DNA from: Epiperipatus broadwayi | Lineage: Eukaryota; Onychophora; Udeonychophora; Euonychophora; Peripatidae | Direction: 5' to 3' | Assembly: GCA_028023455.1 (NCBI GenBank) | Contig: JAQFVV010000014.1 | Location: forward strand, 5,243,398-5,307,397 | DNA length: 64,000 bases | Shown here: one piece after another, positions 49,000-63,320 of the stretch | How the letters are laid out: each line of letters begins with the position of its first letter | Position numbering within the stretch: position 1 is the first letter of the stretch | Translations under genes and position numbers: made by a program | Notes under the pieces: generated by a model | Database searches by the model: none | Told to the model about the DNA's origin: nothing | The model's input: the letters and a program-made list of their open reading frames with translations, nothing else

Positions 49000-51720
49000 G
49001 TTTTGAACTCTATCACTTTCAGCCTAGCTGTAGCTAACAGCTTTCTCCTCCAGATTTGAGCATACCTCACTGTGTTCTGTTGTACTTGCCATCAAAAAAA
49101 TGGAGTGACTGCCTCTTCAGGTCTGCATTTTTCTTGAGTGATACAGTATTTAATTCCTTCTTGATAGTCTGTATTTCAATATGAATTTAGCAAGCCCTGT
49201 GTAAATTGGTCAAAATTTACAGGTTTATCAAACAACAAATCCCAATGAATCCCATTATGCTTAACATAAATTTTGGAGATGGTTATAAGCAATCCTGATT
49301 TTAGCTTCCTCAGACAATTTATTTAAATTTAAAGTATCTTTCTAAGCTGTTCAAATGGAGCTTCTCCAGCATAGTCTGAAAATACTCTAATTTTCAAGTA
49401 ATATTTAACAATATTTGGGTACATATGCAACAACATGAGTATTCTCATGTGTGATATTTGGTTTTTTTATAGCTAAGTCTATTTTTGTGACATGTTTTTT
49501 TATAACCAACTCTAATTTTACTAGCCTCTCTGTTATCTTTTATTGTATTTTAACTTGGTTTTCATCTTTTATTTGAATCTTTTCATGTTCTTGAGTCAGG
49601 TTGTTGATTTCTTCCCTTGCTTAGATCAACCATTGCCTATTTTCTAATTTTACTTCTATCATCCCATGCAACTGGTTAATTTCCTATGCTGCTCATTCTT
49701 ATCCAATTGAAATTTTAGACTTAGTTTATTAACCTTACCTTCTAACCTACCAAGCAATTTTTATTTTTATCTCTTCTTCAATAATTGTAATAAATGTAGA
49801 ATCCTCAACTATTATAAAATCAACTTGAAAATCTTGTCTAGTTTCTAAGTTCATTCTGGATTCTATATTTTCTGCAGCTTTTATATCAGATTTTTTCTTA
49901 TTTATAGTGAAATTCTGTATTCATGTAACCCTCATTTGTAATGGTAACATCAATATTTGTATTATTTGTATATCCTGCATTCATTTTATATTCAACACTA
50001 CATTTCACATTACTTTTTTTCTTGCATATCTTATTTAAATGTAAGTATTAATAAAATATCATGGAAAACTTTAGATAATTCACTTTGTAAATTATCTTTA
50101 GTATTACATACTTCATACAATAAGAATTCATTTCAGCTTCTACATTAGAAGAGATCAATACCATTTCAATTTTAAATTTATTATCTTCTTCATTTATCAA
50201 AGATTTTTATTCAAAACATAAATACCTACAATATGTATAGTAAGAAAAGCTTGTTTAATACTTTAAAATATATCAACATAGGATGCTAAAATACTTTTGA
50301 CTAACTCGTAGTCATACTCATGGCTACAGTTATCCAAGAGAAATGTGAGATTTATAGAAGCATCACAAAAGTGATTTCTAAAAAAATTGATTATAAGATG
50401 TAAATGAATTTATTTAAATGAGCCACTTTTTTGATAGGGAGATGCAGGATTCTTTCTTCTTGATTGCATATATATATATATATATTGTTGGCAATGTGCC
50501 AAGCCTTTTTAACTTTGCATTTAGCAACATTTATTTCAGAGTGAACAATACTGATAGGTGTAGGTTCAAAGTTGTGACCACGTCCATGCGTGTGTTTGAG
50601 GAAAACAGATTTAATATCCATATTAGTCTCAGCTCAATTATATTGATATTTATACTTTTATGAATCTCATAATCCTCTTGGATAACTTTACTTATGAGCA
50701 TTACTATGAGTTAGTCAAAAGTATGCTCAGCATATTATATTGATATATTTAAAAATATACATGTTGTATGTATTTATTTTTCGAATTACATTTTTCCAAG
50801 AAAAATTTAAAAAGATTGGAATTAAAGATTTTTATAAAACTGTGGGTGATCTCAAGAGCTGCCAAATTTAGAAATTTTTTATTGCATTAATTTACAGTTT
50901 CCTGTTTATAGGCATCGACTCTAGGATATTCAACTAAATTCAGATTCTCATTAGTTTTATGCATTACACTTCTATGATTAGGGTAAGTCACTGTGATTAT
51001 GTTTGAATTATTTTCTGCAAAATTTTTAGAATTCATTGTGGTCTTTTCATCATTTCTACATCCTTCACAGTCCTACCATTATTGTTAGAATCTTTAAACT
51101 TTTCATCATTTTAGAATCCTTCATCTTTTTAAAACTTAACAATTGTTTATTTTTTTGAAAAGTTATTACCAGAATGTTCTCATATCCTCTCTATCTTTTT
51201 TTTTTTTTTTTACATTTCTACTAATAATTGTTCATATATGGACAATGATTACTTTTTCATATAATTTCTTCTCTTTTAGCAATATGTAATTTTTAATTAT
51301 TTACCAATGTACTTACTACATTTTCAAAATTTTAAATTTAATATTTTTAATATGATATAAAGACTTTGAAAGTAGATCTGTCATATATTCTTTTTGGATG
51401 CTATCCAATGTTTATATATTTTCAAATAATCTTTAATCTAACTACCATATGAGTTTAATTATTTTCTTAGAATATGACATTTATTACTAATATTTCTCTT
51501 GGTTTCTAATTCTATTGTCTCTATGTGTGTAGTACAACTACTTTCTCCCAGTAAGTGAAGTTGTCATAAATCACTATGGACTCTAAATATTTAAAGTTAG
51601 TCAATTTACACTGGCTTTCTGATCATAAGAAAATATTTTGACTTATCTTGTTGCCATGGCATGTGGTTATATTCAAATCCTATGTTGGGCAATCACTTTA
51701 CTTATAATGGAAAATTATGG
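49000..51720 (-). pseudogene. Decayed gag-like retroelement remnant
   Basis: On the minus strand, interrupted frames near 49400-49030 read in the style of a Gypsy capsid: 'FSDYAGEAPFEQLRK', then 'FDKPVNFDQFTQGLLNSY', then 'YAQIWRRKLLA'. This resembles the capsid segment in which an aromatic core is followed by a short helix-rich tail. Upstream at 49760-49480 the composition is coiled-coil-like (E, K, Q, N). Around 51700 the minus strand has ATTGCCCAACATAGG, similar to the primer site of 42205. Together these suggest an old minus-strand Gypsy-type insertion. Confidence is limited because every segment is broken. Confidence 0.4.
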
Positions 51721-51869
51721 GAATGTCATTATAATGGTCATCCAAAAATTTTCACTATTGGATAACTATCTATTTATGACAAAACTTACCATGATGGTGA
51801 ATTAGTGACATGGTGTTGGTCCCAATGGTGATAAAGATCATCCAGAATACATATAACAAAAGTGACTTC

Positions 51870-52869
<1,000 letters not shown>

Positions 52870-53102
52870 TTGCTTTTTTTTATCATGCTTAACTATTGGT
52901 GGTAGTTTAACTGGAGTCTTAGTTCTTTCATCCAAAGGTGTTTCTCTCTCAGGTGACCCTTCAACATCTGTTTTTCCTTTGCCCTTTTTTTTCCCTTTAA
53001 GAAGCTTTCCTTTACCTTTATGCTTTTTAGGTTTAGGTGCAGGGGTGACAACCTCAGGTAAAACTTCTTCTTGTGGAGTAACTACTGGTTCAACAATCAC
53101 TT
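52870..53102 (-). CDS. Exon of axonemal dynein heavy chain-like gene (first visible exon)
   Basis: The exon has 233 bases: two bases completing a codon, then 77 codons ending in phase 0. The acceptor is TTTTCTGCAG (strong), the donor CAA|GTAAGA (strong). The product begins 'VIVEPVVTPQEEVLPEVVTP', passes through a Lys/Gly tract 'KKHKGKGKLLKGKKKGKGK', and ends 'VKLPPIVKHDKKKQ'. Low-complexity charged stretches of this kind occur near the N-terminus of several axonemal dynein heavy chains, but on its own the exon is not diagnostic. The link to the downstream exons comes from strand, phase and the Lys-rich junction (KKKQ|KKGK). GC content is clearly higher than the surrounding intron. Confidence 0.7.
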
Positions 53103-55203
53103 CTGCAGAAAATTAAATCTATAATTATTATTATGAATAAATAACTTTAAATAAAATATAGTCCAAAGAAGTAATAATCAGGATTAAATAAAACAGTACT
53201 AATGTTAGAGATATTATTAATATAAAATACATTAGAACAGGAAAAATTCTCCATAAAGCTATGAGCAAACATAAGAATTGGTAATCATGTAATATAAAAT
53301 ACATTCAATAATTACTGTATAGAAGCATTGAATATAATTTTCAATGCAATCATGGCTCAAATAAGTCACAAGACACTAATTTAAGCAAAAAAAATTAAAA
53401 ATACAAAAACTTCCAATTAGCAAATGTTTTCTTTTCTTTATCAGGTTGTTTAAGCTTGTTGAGTATTGATCACAGAATATTGATGGAACCAATATTGTTG
53501 TATATTGGAATAAGGTTTAAATTTGGATGTTAATTATAAATAATCATTAAGCAATACCCAAATAAAAATATTTCTGGCTGTTTTTTTGAAAATAAAAAGT
53601 TGTATCAACAAACAGTAGTTATCATTTATACTACTAACAATGCTTTTTGCTTCAGTCTTTGCTTTTGTCACATTATATCTCCATTTTATATTAGTTTATT
53701 GTTTTCCAGCATTTAACATAAGGCCAATTGGTATCACCTATTATAACATGGATATTATGTTAATGTGGAAGCACATTTTCATATTTTTAAATATGTAAAT
53801 AACATTTTTGATTTCAATCTTTTTTCTTCTTTTTGTTGAACTGAATTTAATTTGAAAATAATTATAGATTTAGGAAATTCTATTTAACTTGCCTACCATA
53901 AAATGTCTAATACAAAAAAAAGTGATTTAAATTTTTTTTCAAATTCTGGCAAGCTTATTAGGTCTGGTGCATTGCCATCAAGAAATTAAATATTATTAAA
54001 GTTAAATGATGAAAAGGTAAAAACACCCCCATTTCCATTACATCTTTAAAAAATAATTTCTCCTTAAATCTCATGATGATGATTACAAATTCAATCCTAA
54101 ACATTGTTTGATAGGTTAAATAGATACACGGTATGATACTTAATTTCATTATTATTTTTTATTTAAATATGAATTTAAAACAAAAACTCAATAGTTTACT
54201 AATTTTTTAATGCATAAGCAGAGTAAAACAAATTGTTTATCCAGTTTGAAATTTGGCAATCTAATTACACATCCATATACAGTTAAATCAGTTATGAACT
54301 ATGCATCATGGTGTATATTCACATATTTTAATGTAAGTCAAAAATAAAATATTTAATGTTAACTTCTTCTATTTGTCTATCAATGAATGATTAAGGCTTT
54401 GATTCTTTTTTCTCTTCATGATAGATCTAAATAGATAGATTTCTAAATCATCAAAAAAATAAACATTTAAATAACTCCCATTAATTAAGTAATAACAATT
54501 ATACATATTATTTGTTTATTATTTTAAAGAGCAATGATCCTTTTAAAATACGACTGTTAAAACATGTTTTTTTTTTAATTATTTTTATTTAATTTTTAAA
54601 GGTTCTCGTATCACTACCAGAAAATGTTGGCAATATTCATGAAAATATTTAGGAGTGAGATCTATTACTTTAGCAGGTAATATTTCAATCTTATTATGTC
54701 AAATCTATGAAAAACATTGGCTAATACAATGAAGTCATCAAAAATGATGCACTTTGATAAAAAAATCAAAATTTGTTAGATTATTTTAAAATCTTAAAAA
54801 TGTGTTATAAAATATAATTTAAATCCTTACTGCAACTATCAGTGACTAAAAGAATTGAAGGATTAATAGAAGCTTCTTATAACATGACATTTCTAATCAC
54901 AAGAACATGATATTCTAATACAGTCAATGAAAAATTAATATTAAAGATATTGAGCTGATATTTTAAGTCAGCTCATATATATATAAGCTCACATATTTAT
55001 AATTTCGTCATAGATATTTTCCGAAGTTAAATAGTTGTAAAATAAAAATTAACAAATGATTTTAATTTAATGGGAAGGGTAAAATCTTAAACTTTTATTT
55101 TTGCTATAGATTTGAGCAAAAATTTTTTAAAAAAAAAAAGAAAAAAGATAAAATATAATTTATTGTCAAAAATGTTAAAAGTGTTTAATTAAAAGGAAAA
55201 CTC
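53103..55203. other. A+T-rich sequence, upstream intron of the dynein-like gene
   Basis: No further minus-strand exon could be supported here. Several poly-A/T runs and no domain-like ORF. Confidence 0.5.
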
Positions 55204-55253
55204 GGGGGGGGGGGCCGAGAACCCCGGGGGGGGGGGGGCGGGGGGGGGGGGGG
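55204..55253. repeat. G-block (about 40 G in 50 bases)
   Basis: Runs of 11, 13 and 14 G, broken by CCGAGAACCCC and one C. The block is framed by AAAACTCGGG and GGGGAAAACTCGAG. It could form four-stranded G structures, or it could be an assembly artefact in an otherwise A+T-rich contig. Confidence 0.8.
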
Positions 55254-55482
55254 AAAACTCGAGAGATAAAAGGGTGGGGGAAAGAAAACAAAATTAGATT
55301 GTTGGTAGTAATTAGACTCTATTGTTGAAACTTTCACAAACTAAAAGTATTTGGTTAATAATTGCTGTTACGCTAATTAAAAAAAAAAAGATAAGAGATG
55401 GGGAGATAAAATCGCTTTTAGAGTAAGTCAGTTGACTTGAGAGACCAGCAAGGGACAATAAAGAAAAAAAAAGAGAGAAGCT

Positions 55483-56578
55483 GTGCTCCGAATCAAAAAT
55501 TATTATAGAAATTTATTTTGCGGACTCTTTTCAAATGCATAGCGGCTAAAGCTATCAAAACCTTCCCCTTTGGGGAGTTGGCTGCCACTCCATCTGAATG
55601 AAGCTACCAAAAGAGTCAAGGAATGGAAAGAAATGTATATTGCTAGCCGGAAAACCAAAGGAACACCCATGGACACACCAGAATTCTCATATACAAGGAC
55701 AAAGGCACGACAAATGGAATGTGAATCTATGAAAGTCAGGCCACTTCACTCTGATCGATCAGGGTAATTATAAACTTTTCAATTAATGGGAACTTTAGTT
55801 AAAGTGTAATAGAACTTTATCTTTGATTTATTTTTCGTTTATTATATTTGTTACGAATGTTTCAACAATAGAGGTGGGGAAATAAATTTATTTAATATTG
55901 TAAACTATTTATGTTAATTCTTGTTAAATATTTTTATGAAATATTGGTATGACTGTATATTAAATTATTTAATATCTGTTCGATCTAGAGGGTAACAACA
56001 GGGTGGGGGTATAAAAGTGCGCTGCCAAGCAACAGAGAACCTTGGGGCGTTGTTAGCAGAAAATAAGGGAAGTATTGAAAGTATAAGAAAACGAAAGACA
56101 CTTATACGTTCATTTTAAGTTTTTGCAAGTTATTTATTTACCAAATAAAGTGGGGTTTAAAAATAAACTTCAGGAAAGATTATATACTATAAGTCGCCTT
56201 TGTATACATGCCTGCTAGAATCCGCAGTGTTAGTGTCGGCATGAGTAAATCCATGGTAGATATTTGGGAAGAATACTTAGAAAGTTAACAGTTTGAAAAT
56301 TAGAAATTGTAAGTCAGTTCTCTCTGGATCGGGCAGAAATATAAGGTTATTAATAATAATAATAATAAAGGAAAGTTTTTTTTTGTATCCAACGTATATT
56401 TGAATTCTTTAATTATTTATAATAATTAGTTAGTGTCCTTAAGTGAAAACCCCTGTCAGATTATAAACAAAATTTGTAATCGGTGAATCGCCGTTCGAAA
56501 ATAAATAAGACCAGGTTTACGTAAAGCTTCGTGGCCAGGTTCCAAGAGAGAAATCCTTGGTGGCGCCCTCGGCGGTGA
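55483..56578 (+). mobile_element. LTR-like segment (probable solo or truncated LTR)
   Basis: At 55466-55480 an AAAAAAAAAGAGAGAAG purine stretch is followed by TGTGCTCCG (about 55482), a plausible LTR start. A TATAAAAG box lies at 56010-56017, after GGGTGGGGG. At 56561-56578, TGGCGCCCTCGGCGGTGA looks like a tRNA primer site. Inside, 55570-55767 is an open 65-codon frame ('MECESMKVRPLHSDRSG') with no known domain. No second copy exists in the window, so LTR status rests on these signals alone. The segment is clearly less A+T-rich than its surroundings. Confidence 0.4.
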
Positions 56579-57242
56579 TTCTAATAATTAAGATTCAGTT
56601 ATTAGGGGAAGGAAAAGAGTTGTAGTGTCACAATATCATAATAAAATATATTTTTCTAAGAACAACTATTAGCAAAATGTCAGAGGAGATTGAGAATCGT
56701 TAATATTGTAAACATGAGTAAGTAAATTTTCTGTTCATCAGGAAAAGAAGCAGTTTTTTTTAGCACATACACTGTTTTAATTATAAGTTATTTATGAAAG
56801 CTACCAAAAAGTAACACTATTAGAAGAATTTCTTCGACAGAAAAATTAGAAAGTGGCAGAATATTTTCTTCCCTTTTTTTCTCTCTGCCTATTCTGGCCT
56901 AACTGTAACTCACAAGCCACAAGTAGCTTTTATAAAACTTTTAAAATAAAAACATAATTAATATTAGCATTATTTGTTTATATTTTATTTTAAAACCATA
57001 CCTGCTTTATTCTTTCATGATGTCAATTTTATGACGATTGTTTACATTGTCAATTTCAATGGTTTTATTGTTATTTTTTAGAAATATAACACATTGTTGG
57101 AACTTACAGTTCAATTTTCATTTGAACTTGATTGAAAGATGTAGTTATTCTGTGTATAGTTTTAAGTCATATATTATCATCTTCTACTTTCATTTTCAAA
57201 CATCAATTTCCATGACTTGAATCAAGAAAGACAGGTAATTAT
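56579..57242. other. A+T-rich spacer
   Basis: No recognised feature. Confidence 0.5.
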
Positions 57243-57615
57243 TTATAAACAATGAGGATTGCCAATTCCTCAACAAGCTTTGTGATAAATACTTAGCTAG
57301 AGAAAGCATTTAAAATATCTCTGTCAGTACCCCCTCCCCCAAACATCTGACCCTATCTACCCTAGCACCTTTGCCAATTCCTCAACAAGCTTTGTGATAA
57401 ATGCTTAGCTAGAGAAAGCATTTAAAATATCTCTGTCAGGACCCCCCCCCCCAATCTCTGACCATGGTTTCATGCTCTGGTACTCATCAGAGAGGTGCTA
57501 AGCTAGGTAGAGTCAGAGGTTTGGGGGGTCCTGACAGAGATATTTTAAATGCTTTCTCTAGCTAAGCATTTATCACAAAGCTTGTTGAGGAATTGACAAT
57601 CTTCATTGTTTATAA
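57243..57615. repeat. Foldback element with a duplicated left arm
   Basis: The outer arms 57243-57327 and 57531-57615 are inverted copies (TTATAAACAATGA at one end, TCATTGTTTATAA at the other, with one mismatch region). A second copy of the left-arm sequence, 57373-57439, lies inside in direct orientation. A smaller inverted pair is at about 57350-57370 and 57493-57510. C- and G-runs (CCCCTCCCCC, CCCCCCCCCC, GGGGGG) flank the arms. No transposase is present. It behaves like a foldback or miniature inverted-repeat element that underwent an internal duplication. Confidence 0.85.
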
Positions 57616-60600
57616 CTTACAAGCTTAAGAGTGATCTATGACTCTTATTTTGACTAGATAATTATTTATTTTTTATTTTTTTATATCTTTTATTGCAATT
57701 TATTATTATTATTTTTATAAATCATATTTTCATCACCTAGTTTTTTTATTTAAAATTTCATATTATTAATTTTATTTTTAAAATTTTCAACCATATTTTA
57801 CCTTTAGTATTGATAATTTTATTATTTTCAAAATATATTTCTGAGCAATTTTTTCCATTAATATTTCTGATTTTGCTATATTTTTGTTATTACAATTTCC
57901 ATATGGTACATATTTAATACCTTTATTTTTATTTATTTTTTTATATTAGGTTAATATTCATTAAGTATGTTAATAATCATTGGATACAAAACAGAAGTAA
58001 AAAATAAAATAATCATACTTCAAGAAGTTTATTTTAAACTGTCAATTAATTCAACAAGAAAAAATAAACATTTGGTTATATATGAGGATATAGGAAATTA
58101 CAGAAATATGAATATCATCAAGAATTTACTGGATTACATTAAAACAAAGTATAGAAACAGCAAAAATATTAAATAAAAGATATACTTTTATTATAAAATT
58201 AAATAATATAAATAATAATATAAAAAATTTGATAGTTTGTGTTAAATATGAAGTAATACCTTAATTTATAAAAATAAATAAACTTAGAAAAATATTAAAT
58301 AAATATATATAAGAAAACAATATTATCAAACAAAAATTATATAAAATCATTAACAATATAGAAAAAGATTTAATAACAATAAGAATATATATATATAAAA
58401 GAAGAATTCTTTTTAAAAGATCTAGTTAAAAAAAACCATTATTAATAAGAATACTTCTATTAGACATGGTAAAGAACTGGACAAAATAAAGAAAGAAAAA
58501 GAAAAAAAAGCATGGAAAAGAAATATATAATTGTGAAGATAAAATATGCAATTTAAAAAATATTGAATTAATAGATGATTAAAAATTATACTTATTTAAT
58601 GGTATTAAATACATAAAATGTGAAAGCTGTAATAACAAAATGTAATAGAATTAGAAACATTAATAGAAATATATATATATATATTCTAACCTAATAAACG
58701 ACGACTTCATTTCTATTAAATCACTTCGGAAAGCCTAATTCTATTAAAGAGAATTCGGACGCTTCCGTCTAGGACGGGTAGCAAACCCTATATTTTTATC
58801 TAATATAGCTCGATGTTTGGTTAGTTATATTAATTCAGCTACAGCGATATGCAGTTCAGACAGAGATAGAATAAAAAAAAATTATCATTAATAAAATAAA
58901 TTTAAAAAGAAAATTTAGAATAAACTAACATTCTTTCTCTATCCAAAACACATTCTCTGAGCTGTAAGTACTTGCACTGTTCGACAATGATGATGATGAT
59001 TTCATGTCATTGTTAATATTACTGACTAAAATAAAACATTCATTAATTTGCCAATATGATCTCAATATTTTATTATTATACAATTAGAAGTTTCAATCTC
59101 TTAAGCCATGCCACGCTTGTAATATTGATCATAATGAATCAATTCTTAATTTAAGAGCACTTATAATAATGACACTAATCTCAGGGTTCTCTGTTATTTT
59201 TAAAGAAAAATGCTCGGCAGTATTGTGTTGTCGCATATGACTGACATTCTGGTCGGCTATAGGAAACATTTACCTTATTTAAATTCCAGGTGTCTTCATC
59301 CACATATCAACTATTATAATATTTAACGAGATGATAACCATATTCAATAACAACGCATAATTTTGAATAATACAGCCCTTTTTAATCCAGAATCTCAGTC
59401 GGAATGATGAAAAGACAAGGGTGCTTTTGTGTCCTTCCATTATCCATGACAACACAATAATTTAACTAAGATTTATTACTTAGACACTTCACTTAAATGT
59501 GTACGAAATAATGTGCAACCAAAACCTACTAGTTTGGGAATAAAGTGATTTTACACACATATAAAATAAAATGTCTTGGTCTGAAGTTTTCAATTCCATA
59601 AATAATTCTTATTAAATTAAAATATACTGAAATATTCTGATCTGCTTACAATTGTCTATCTGGTGTATTGAATTTAAGATTTCATAAATGATTTTGGACT
59701 CAAGAAAGTATTGCAAGTATTATGCCAATACACTTTTATTTAGCACACAAGAAAAATGACTCAAAACAACTTGTAACAAGACTATAATTTATTATTAAAT
59801 TTTAACAAGATTATAATTTATTATTACAGTTTAACAAAACTATCCTTTATGATTAACATAATAAACAAACATATACAATTTATTCGATCCCATATGGATA
59901 AAACAAAATATAACTAACATTAATTCGTCTATACTTTTAGACCTGGATTCGAACTACTTCTTCATCTTCTTTTTACATTTATGCAAATTGAATATAACAA
60001 AATAAATATTATTATCGATACATCAACTCATCCGTTTAGTGTATCTTATATGAACGGCTGCTTAACTTTATTAACTAACTATTTGTTTTAAAATAAAAAT
60101 AATCTGATTCTAGGCAATGCGTACAAACGATTTTTATTATCATATCTTTAATTAAATGATAGTTTTTATTTAGATAACTTATTATAATTTATGGGTTATT
60201 TATCAGAAGTTACACTTATTATTTTAATGTTTACCTTAATAACAACTGAAGTTGTTATACACACTGTATTCCTCAGTATAAGTTATATTGTGAGTGCTAC
60301 TTAATCATTAACCCGAATTAAACCTAGTATTTGAACCCTCCATTGGCAAATAAAAATTTCTAAATCACGCAATTTTAAACTTACTCTCTCCATTGACTTA
60401 CGTGTGGATTACCAGCACTATTCCGTGATCGCACAATCCAGACATTGATCATATATACTAGCACGCTATTTTTACTAAATGGATCTTGAGGAATTAACCT
60501 CCAATATACCCGTTATCTTGCCATAACTTTCTAAACAAAACACAATATTCAACACCTTCCGTGGTGGAATTATCTCTATTTTCTCATGAGGAATATGGAA

Positions 60601-61515
60601 TAACACTGAAGGTCTGTAGAGTTAACTACTACATTAAAATAGTTTGGTGGGTCCTTGCCTCTTACTTGGGCATAATAGGAACACACACCAAATATAATCC
60701 TCTCCTGGGATTTTAACGAATGAAATACACTAAATACGATATAAATTACTGATCGTCCTAACTCTGAGAAGCGATCACTTGGGTTATAAACATACCCGAA
60801 TACTAGATTTATCTATTCCCCTCATGGAAAATAAAGCTTTTGGGGAGATCATTTTCCATCCCACAAAATAAAGACATTACAATTATTACTTATGCGAATC
60901 TTAAGCATATACCAATGCTATATCGGGGCAAGACAAGCAAATACACTAATTACACTAAATTTATGTTCCGGGGTATACTTAGATCAACGTCTGAAATCAA
61001 TGGATAACACAGAATAAACCATAATAATTTTCACCTTTGCCAAAGAAACATTCAACAAGTAATTGGTAGTCTAGTATCTTGAACTAAATTAAGTGAATGC
61101 GTTAATAAAGAATAATTGGGAATAAGTTCCTCAATTAACATAGTATAAATTTGTTTCAAACTTTAAATAAGTAATATCCTGTATAGCACTTCTCTTTAAT
61201 TACTTCTGATAATTTTAACTAGATATTTTACCTATTAAGTATCTAAATTTTTCTTCTTTTACGCATCTAACATATAAATTTATACCCATAATTGCATATC
61301 ATAAGTAAACACATTTTATAAAAAAAAAAATTTTCCATGTCAAATATAAATTTAACCTAGAATAATTACAGGAAAACATACCTTTATGATTACAAGGTCA
61401 TTTAAATATTACTTGACTATACAGCCTTTCACCTGTTGATATAAAAAAAATACACATAATTTTACAAATTAGTAAAAAAAAATCATTACTTAACAAGTGC
61501 TTATTATCTCACTAG
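57616..61515. other. A+T-rich sequence; two less A+T-rich stretches of unknown nature
   Basis: 57960-58560 is very A-rich, with a 69-codon frame of no recognised type. 58690-58870 (TTCGGACGCTTCCGTCTAGG) and 60340-60980 have more balanced composition, which suggests old repeat or regulatory DNA. I recognise no protein or repeat family in them. Confidence 0.4.
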
Positions 61516-61593
61516 AAAAATGTTTTCCATTGGGCAATTTATCCAGATGAAGAACTTGATCCATTCGTAGTTCACGAAGCAAATTTAAAATAA
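61516..61593 (+). CDS. Possible terminal coding exon, plus strand
   Basis: After an acceptor-like ATTATCTCACTAG, a 25-codon open frame reads 'HWAIYPDEELDPFVVHEANLK' in part and ends TAA at 61591-61593. The acidic, protein-like composition stands out in A+T-rich DNA. On the minus strand, a similar-quality frame ('LRELRMDQVLHLDKLPNG') with a GTGAGA donor covers the same bases, so strand is uncertain. No homologue is recognised, and this may be the remains of a retroelement. Confidence 0.2.
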   Translation, partial: KNVFHWAIYPDEELDPFVVHEANLK

Positions 61594-63320
61594 GAAACAC
61601 ATTTTATTATTTCATTTATATAAAAGTTGCCTCCATTCTGGTGCAATTAATAAATTAGGCAAAGAAAACATAGCAGCGTTGGATGTTAATTCTTCTTTGA
61701 ATTAACTGATATAATTTTGGGATCCAAGAAAACAATACATATTTTAACATGACGAATATTTGACGATAGACGATCACATATACAATTCTTTTCTTTTTAC
61801 TATTGGCGATACGTATCATTTTTAGCTAGCTGGCTTAGGAATAAAATAATGCGCGAATTTTCCAAAATACTATTATTATAACGACTGCAGCTGACTTACG
61901 TGGATATAAAGTTTTAACAACTCAATTGATGTATAATATAACATATTATATTATGGTTATAATTAAGTCACTAATGTTTGTAGTTTTTATTCCTACTCTA
62001 GGAATTGTAATTTTTCTTTAATAATGAATTCTCCGTAAAATGCACACATACAAATTTTCCGATATTTGCCTTGAGAAAATTTATATTTTCTTTTAAAAAA
62101 TATACAGGTGCATAAGTAAATATCCTTTATCATTAATATTATTTTTAGATAATTTTCAGTGAATAAAACATATTTTAAAGTGGGGAACTTACATTGTTTT
62201 TCAAATGCAGACAATTTCTTTTAGAAAGAGTTAGAAAGTTTCTAGTTAACTTTCCTTGGCTTTTATAATATGTCTTTTAAATTATAATTTTTCTTTTATA
62301 CCATGAAAAGATTATTAAATAAGGTAAAGTTAACAAATCATTGTTTATTTCCTGGAAATTACTTATATTACTTATTTTAAACATAATGACATTTTCCGTG
62401 ATTGCTGTAGTTAATACGGTCATTTTGAACTTTAGCATAAGATAGTACATTTTTGCATATAAAAAGCCTTAAAATAGGTAGATGGCAATAGAAAACAGAA
62501 TATCTTATCAAATAGGATTAGCCACGTATGATATTACTAACAATTTACTGGACTTATATTTATTTCTGCAATAAAAAATAATAAAAAATTTGTTACCGAA
62601 TTTCAGTACTGCTTCCTCCTTGTAAAACTAATGTCAGACTAAACTTTCTTCAAAATTTGGTGGTCTTCTTTTAGCGACCTCTTACAGAAAAATAATCATT
62701 TAATTATAACATAAACAAAAGAAAGGAAAAAAAAAACTTATTACAGTCATATATTTTTCCGTATGATTTAAATAGATTACAAAGTAATTTGACAACTAAT
62801 GAAAAATAATAAATATACTTAATTAACCTTTTAACCGCTAATTTTATCATTGGTTGTATCAGATAAAAATCAAATCTTTTAATTGGCCAACTCACAAACT
62901 GAAGACAAAGCCTATTGTTAAAACATATTCGCCTATAATATTAAATTCAACTCAGATACGTTTATAAAAAGTATATAATTAATTTTTCAGGTCATGAAGA
63001 GAACGAAAGTTCTTTCAAAAATAAATTGCTATTTATTTATTCTAAAATATTCAATATCGGCAACATAAAAGTTATAATGTAAACAAAAAGATCGACTTTT
63101 ACGTTATAGAAAAGTAAATATTTCTTTTTACTACAACTTCAATATTTGGACTAAAATCTTCAATATTTTTCTAAAATAATTTTGTTTTTTTATTATTCTC
63201 TCTGAAAATTATGTTTAATTTGTCAAATTATTATTTAATAATAATTTAAATCGGGTATTCGAAATGAAAATCTCAGCGTTTTTCTTTATTTTCTTTGATC
63301 AGGCAGTTTCTTTGTTCTTT
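61594..63320. other. A+T-rich sequence
   Basis: A minus-strand GTAAGT donor at about 62185-62190, after a short frame ('KLSAFEKQC'), could be a small exon, but the acceptor is weak. Nothing else to report. Confidence 0.4.

Noticed and set aside
57967-58176. 69-codon A-rich ORF as a gene
   Set aside because: Composition follows the very A-rich DNA (Lys, Asn, Ile dominate); no motif, no splice context.
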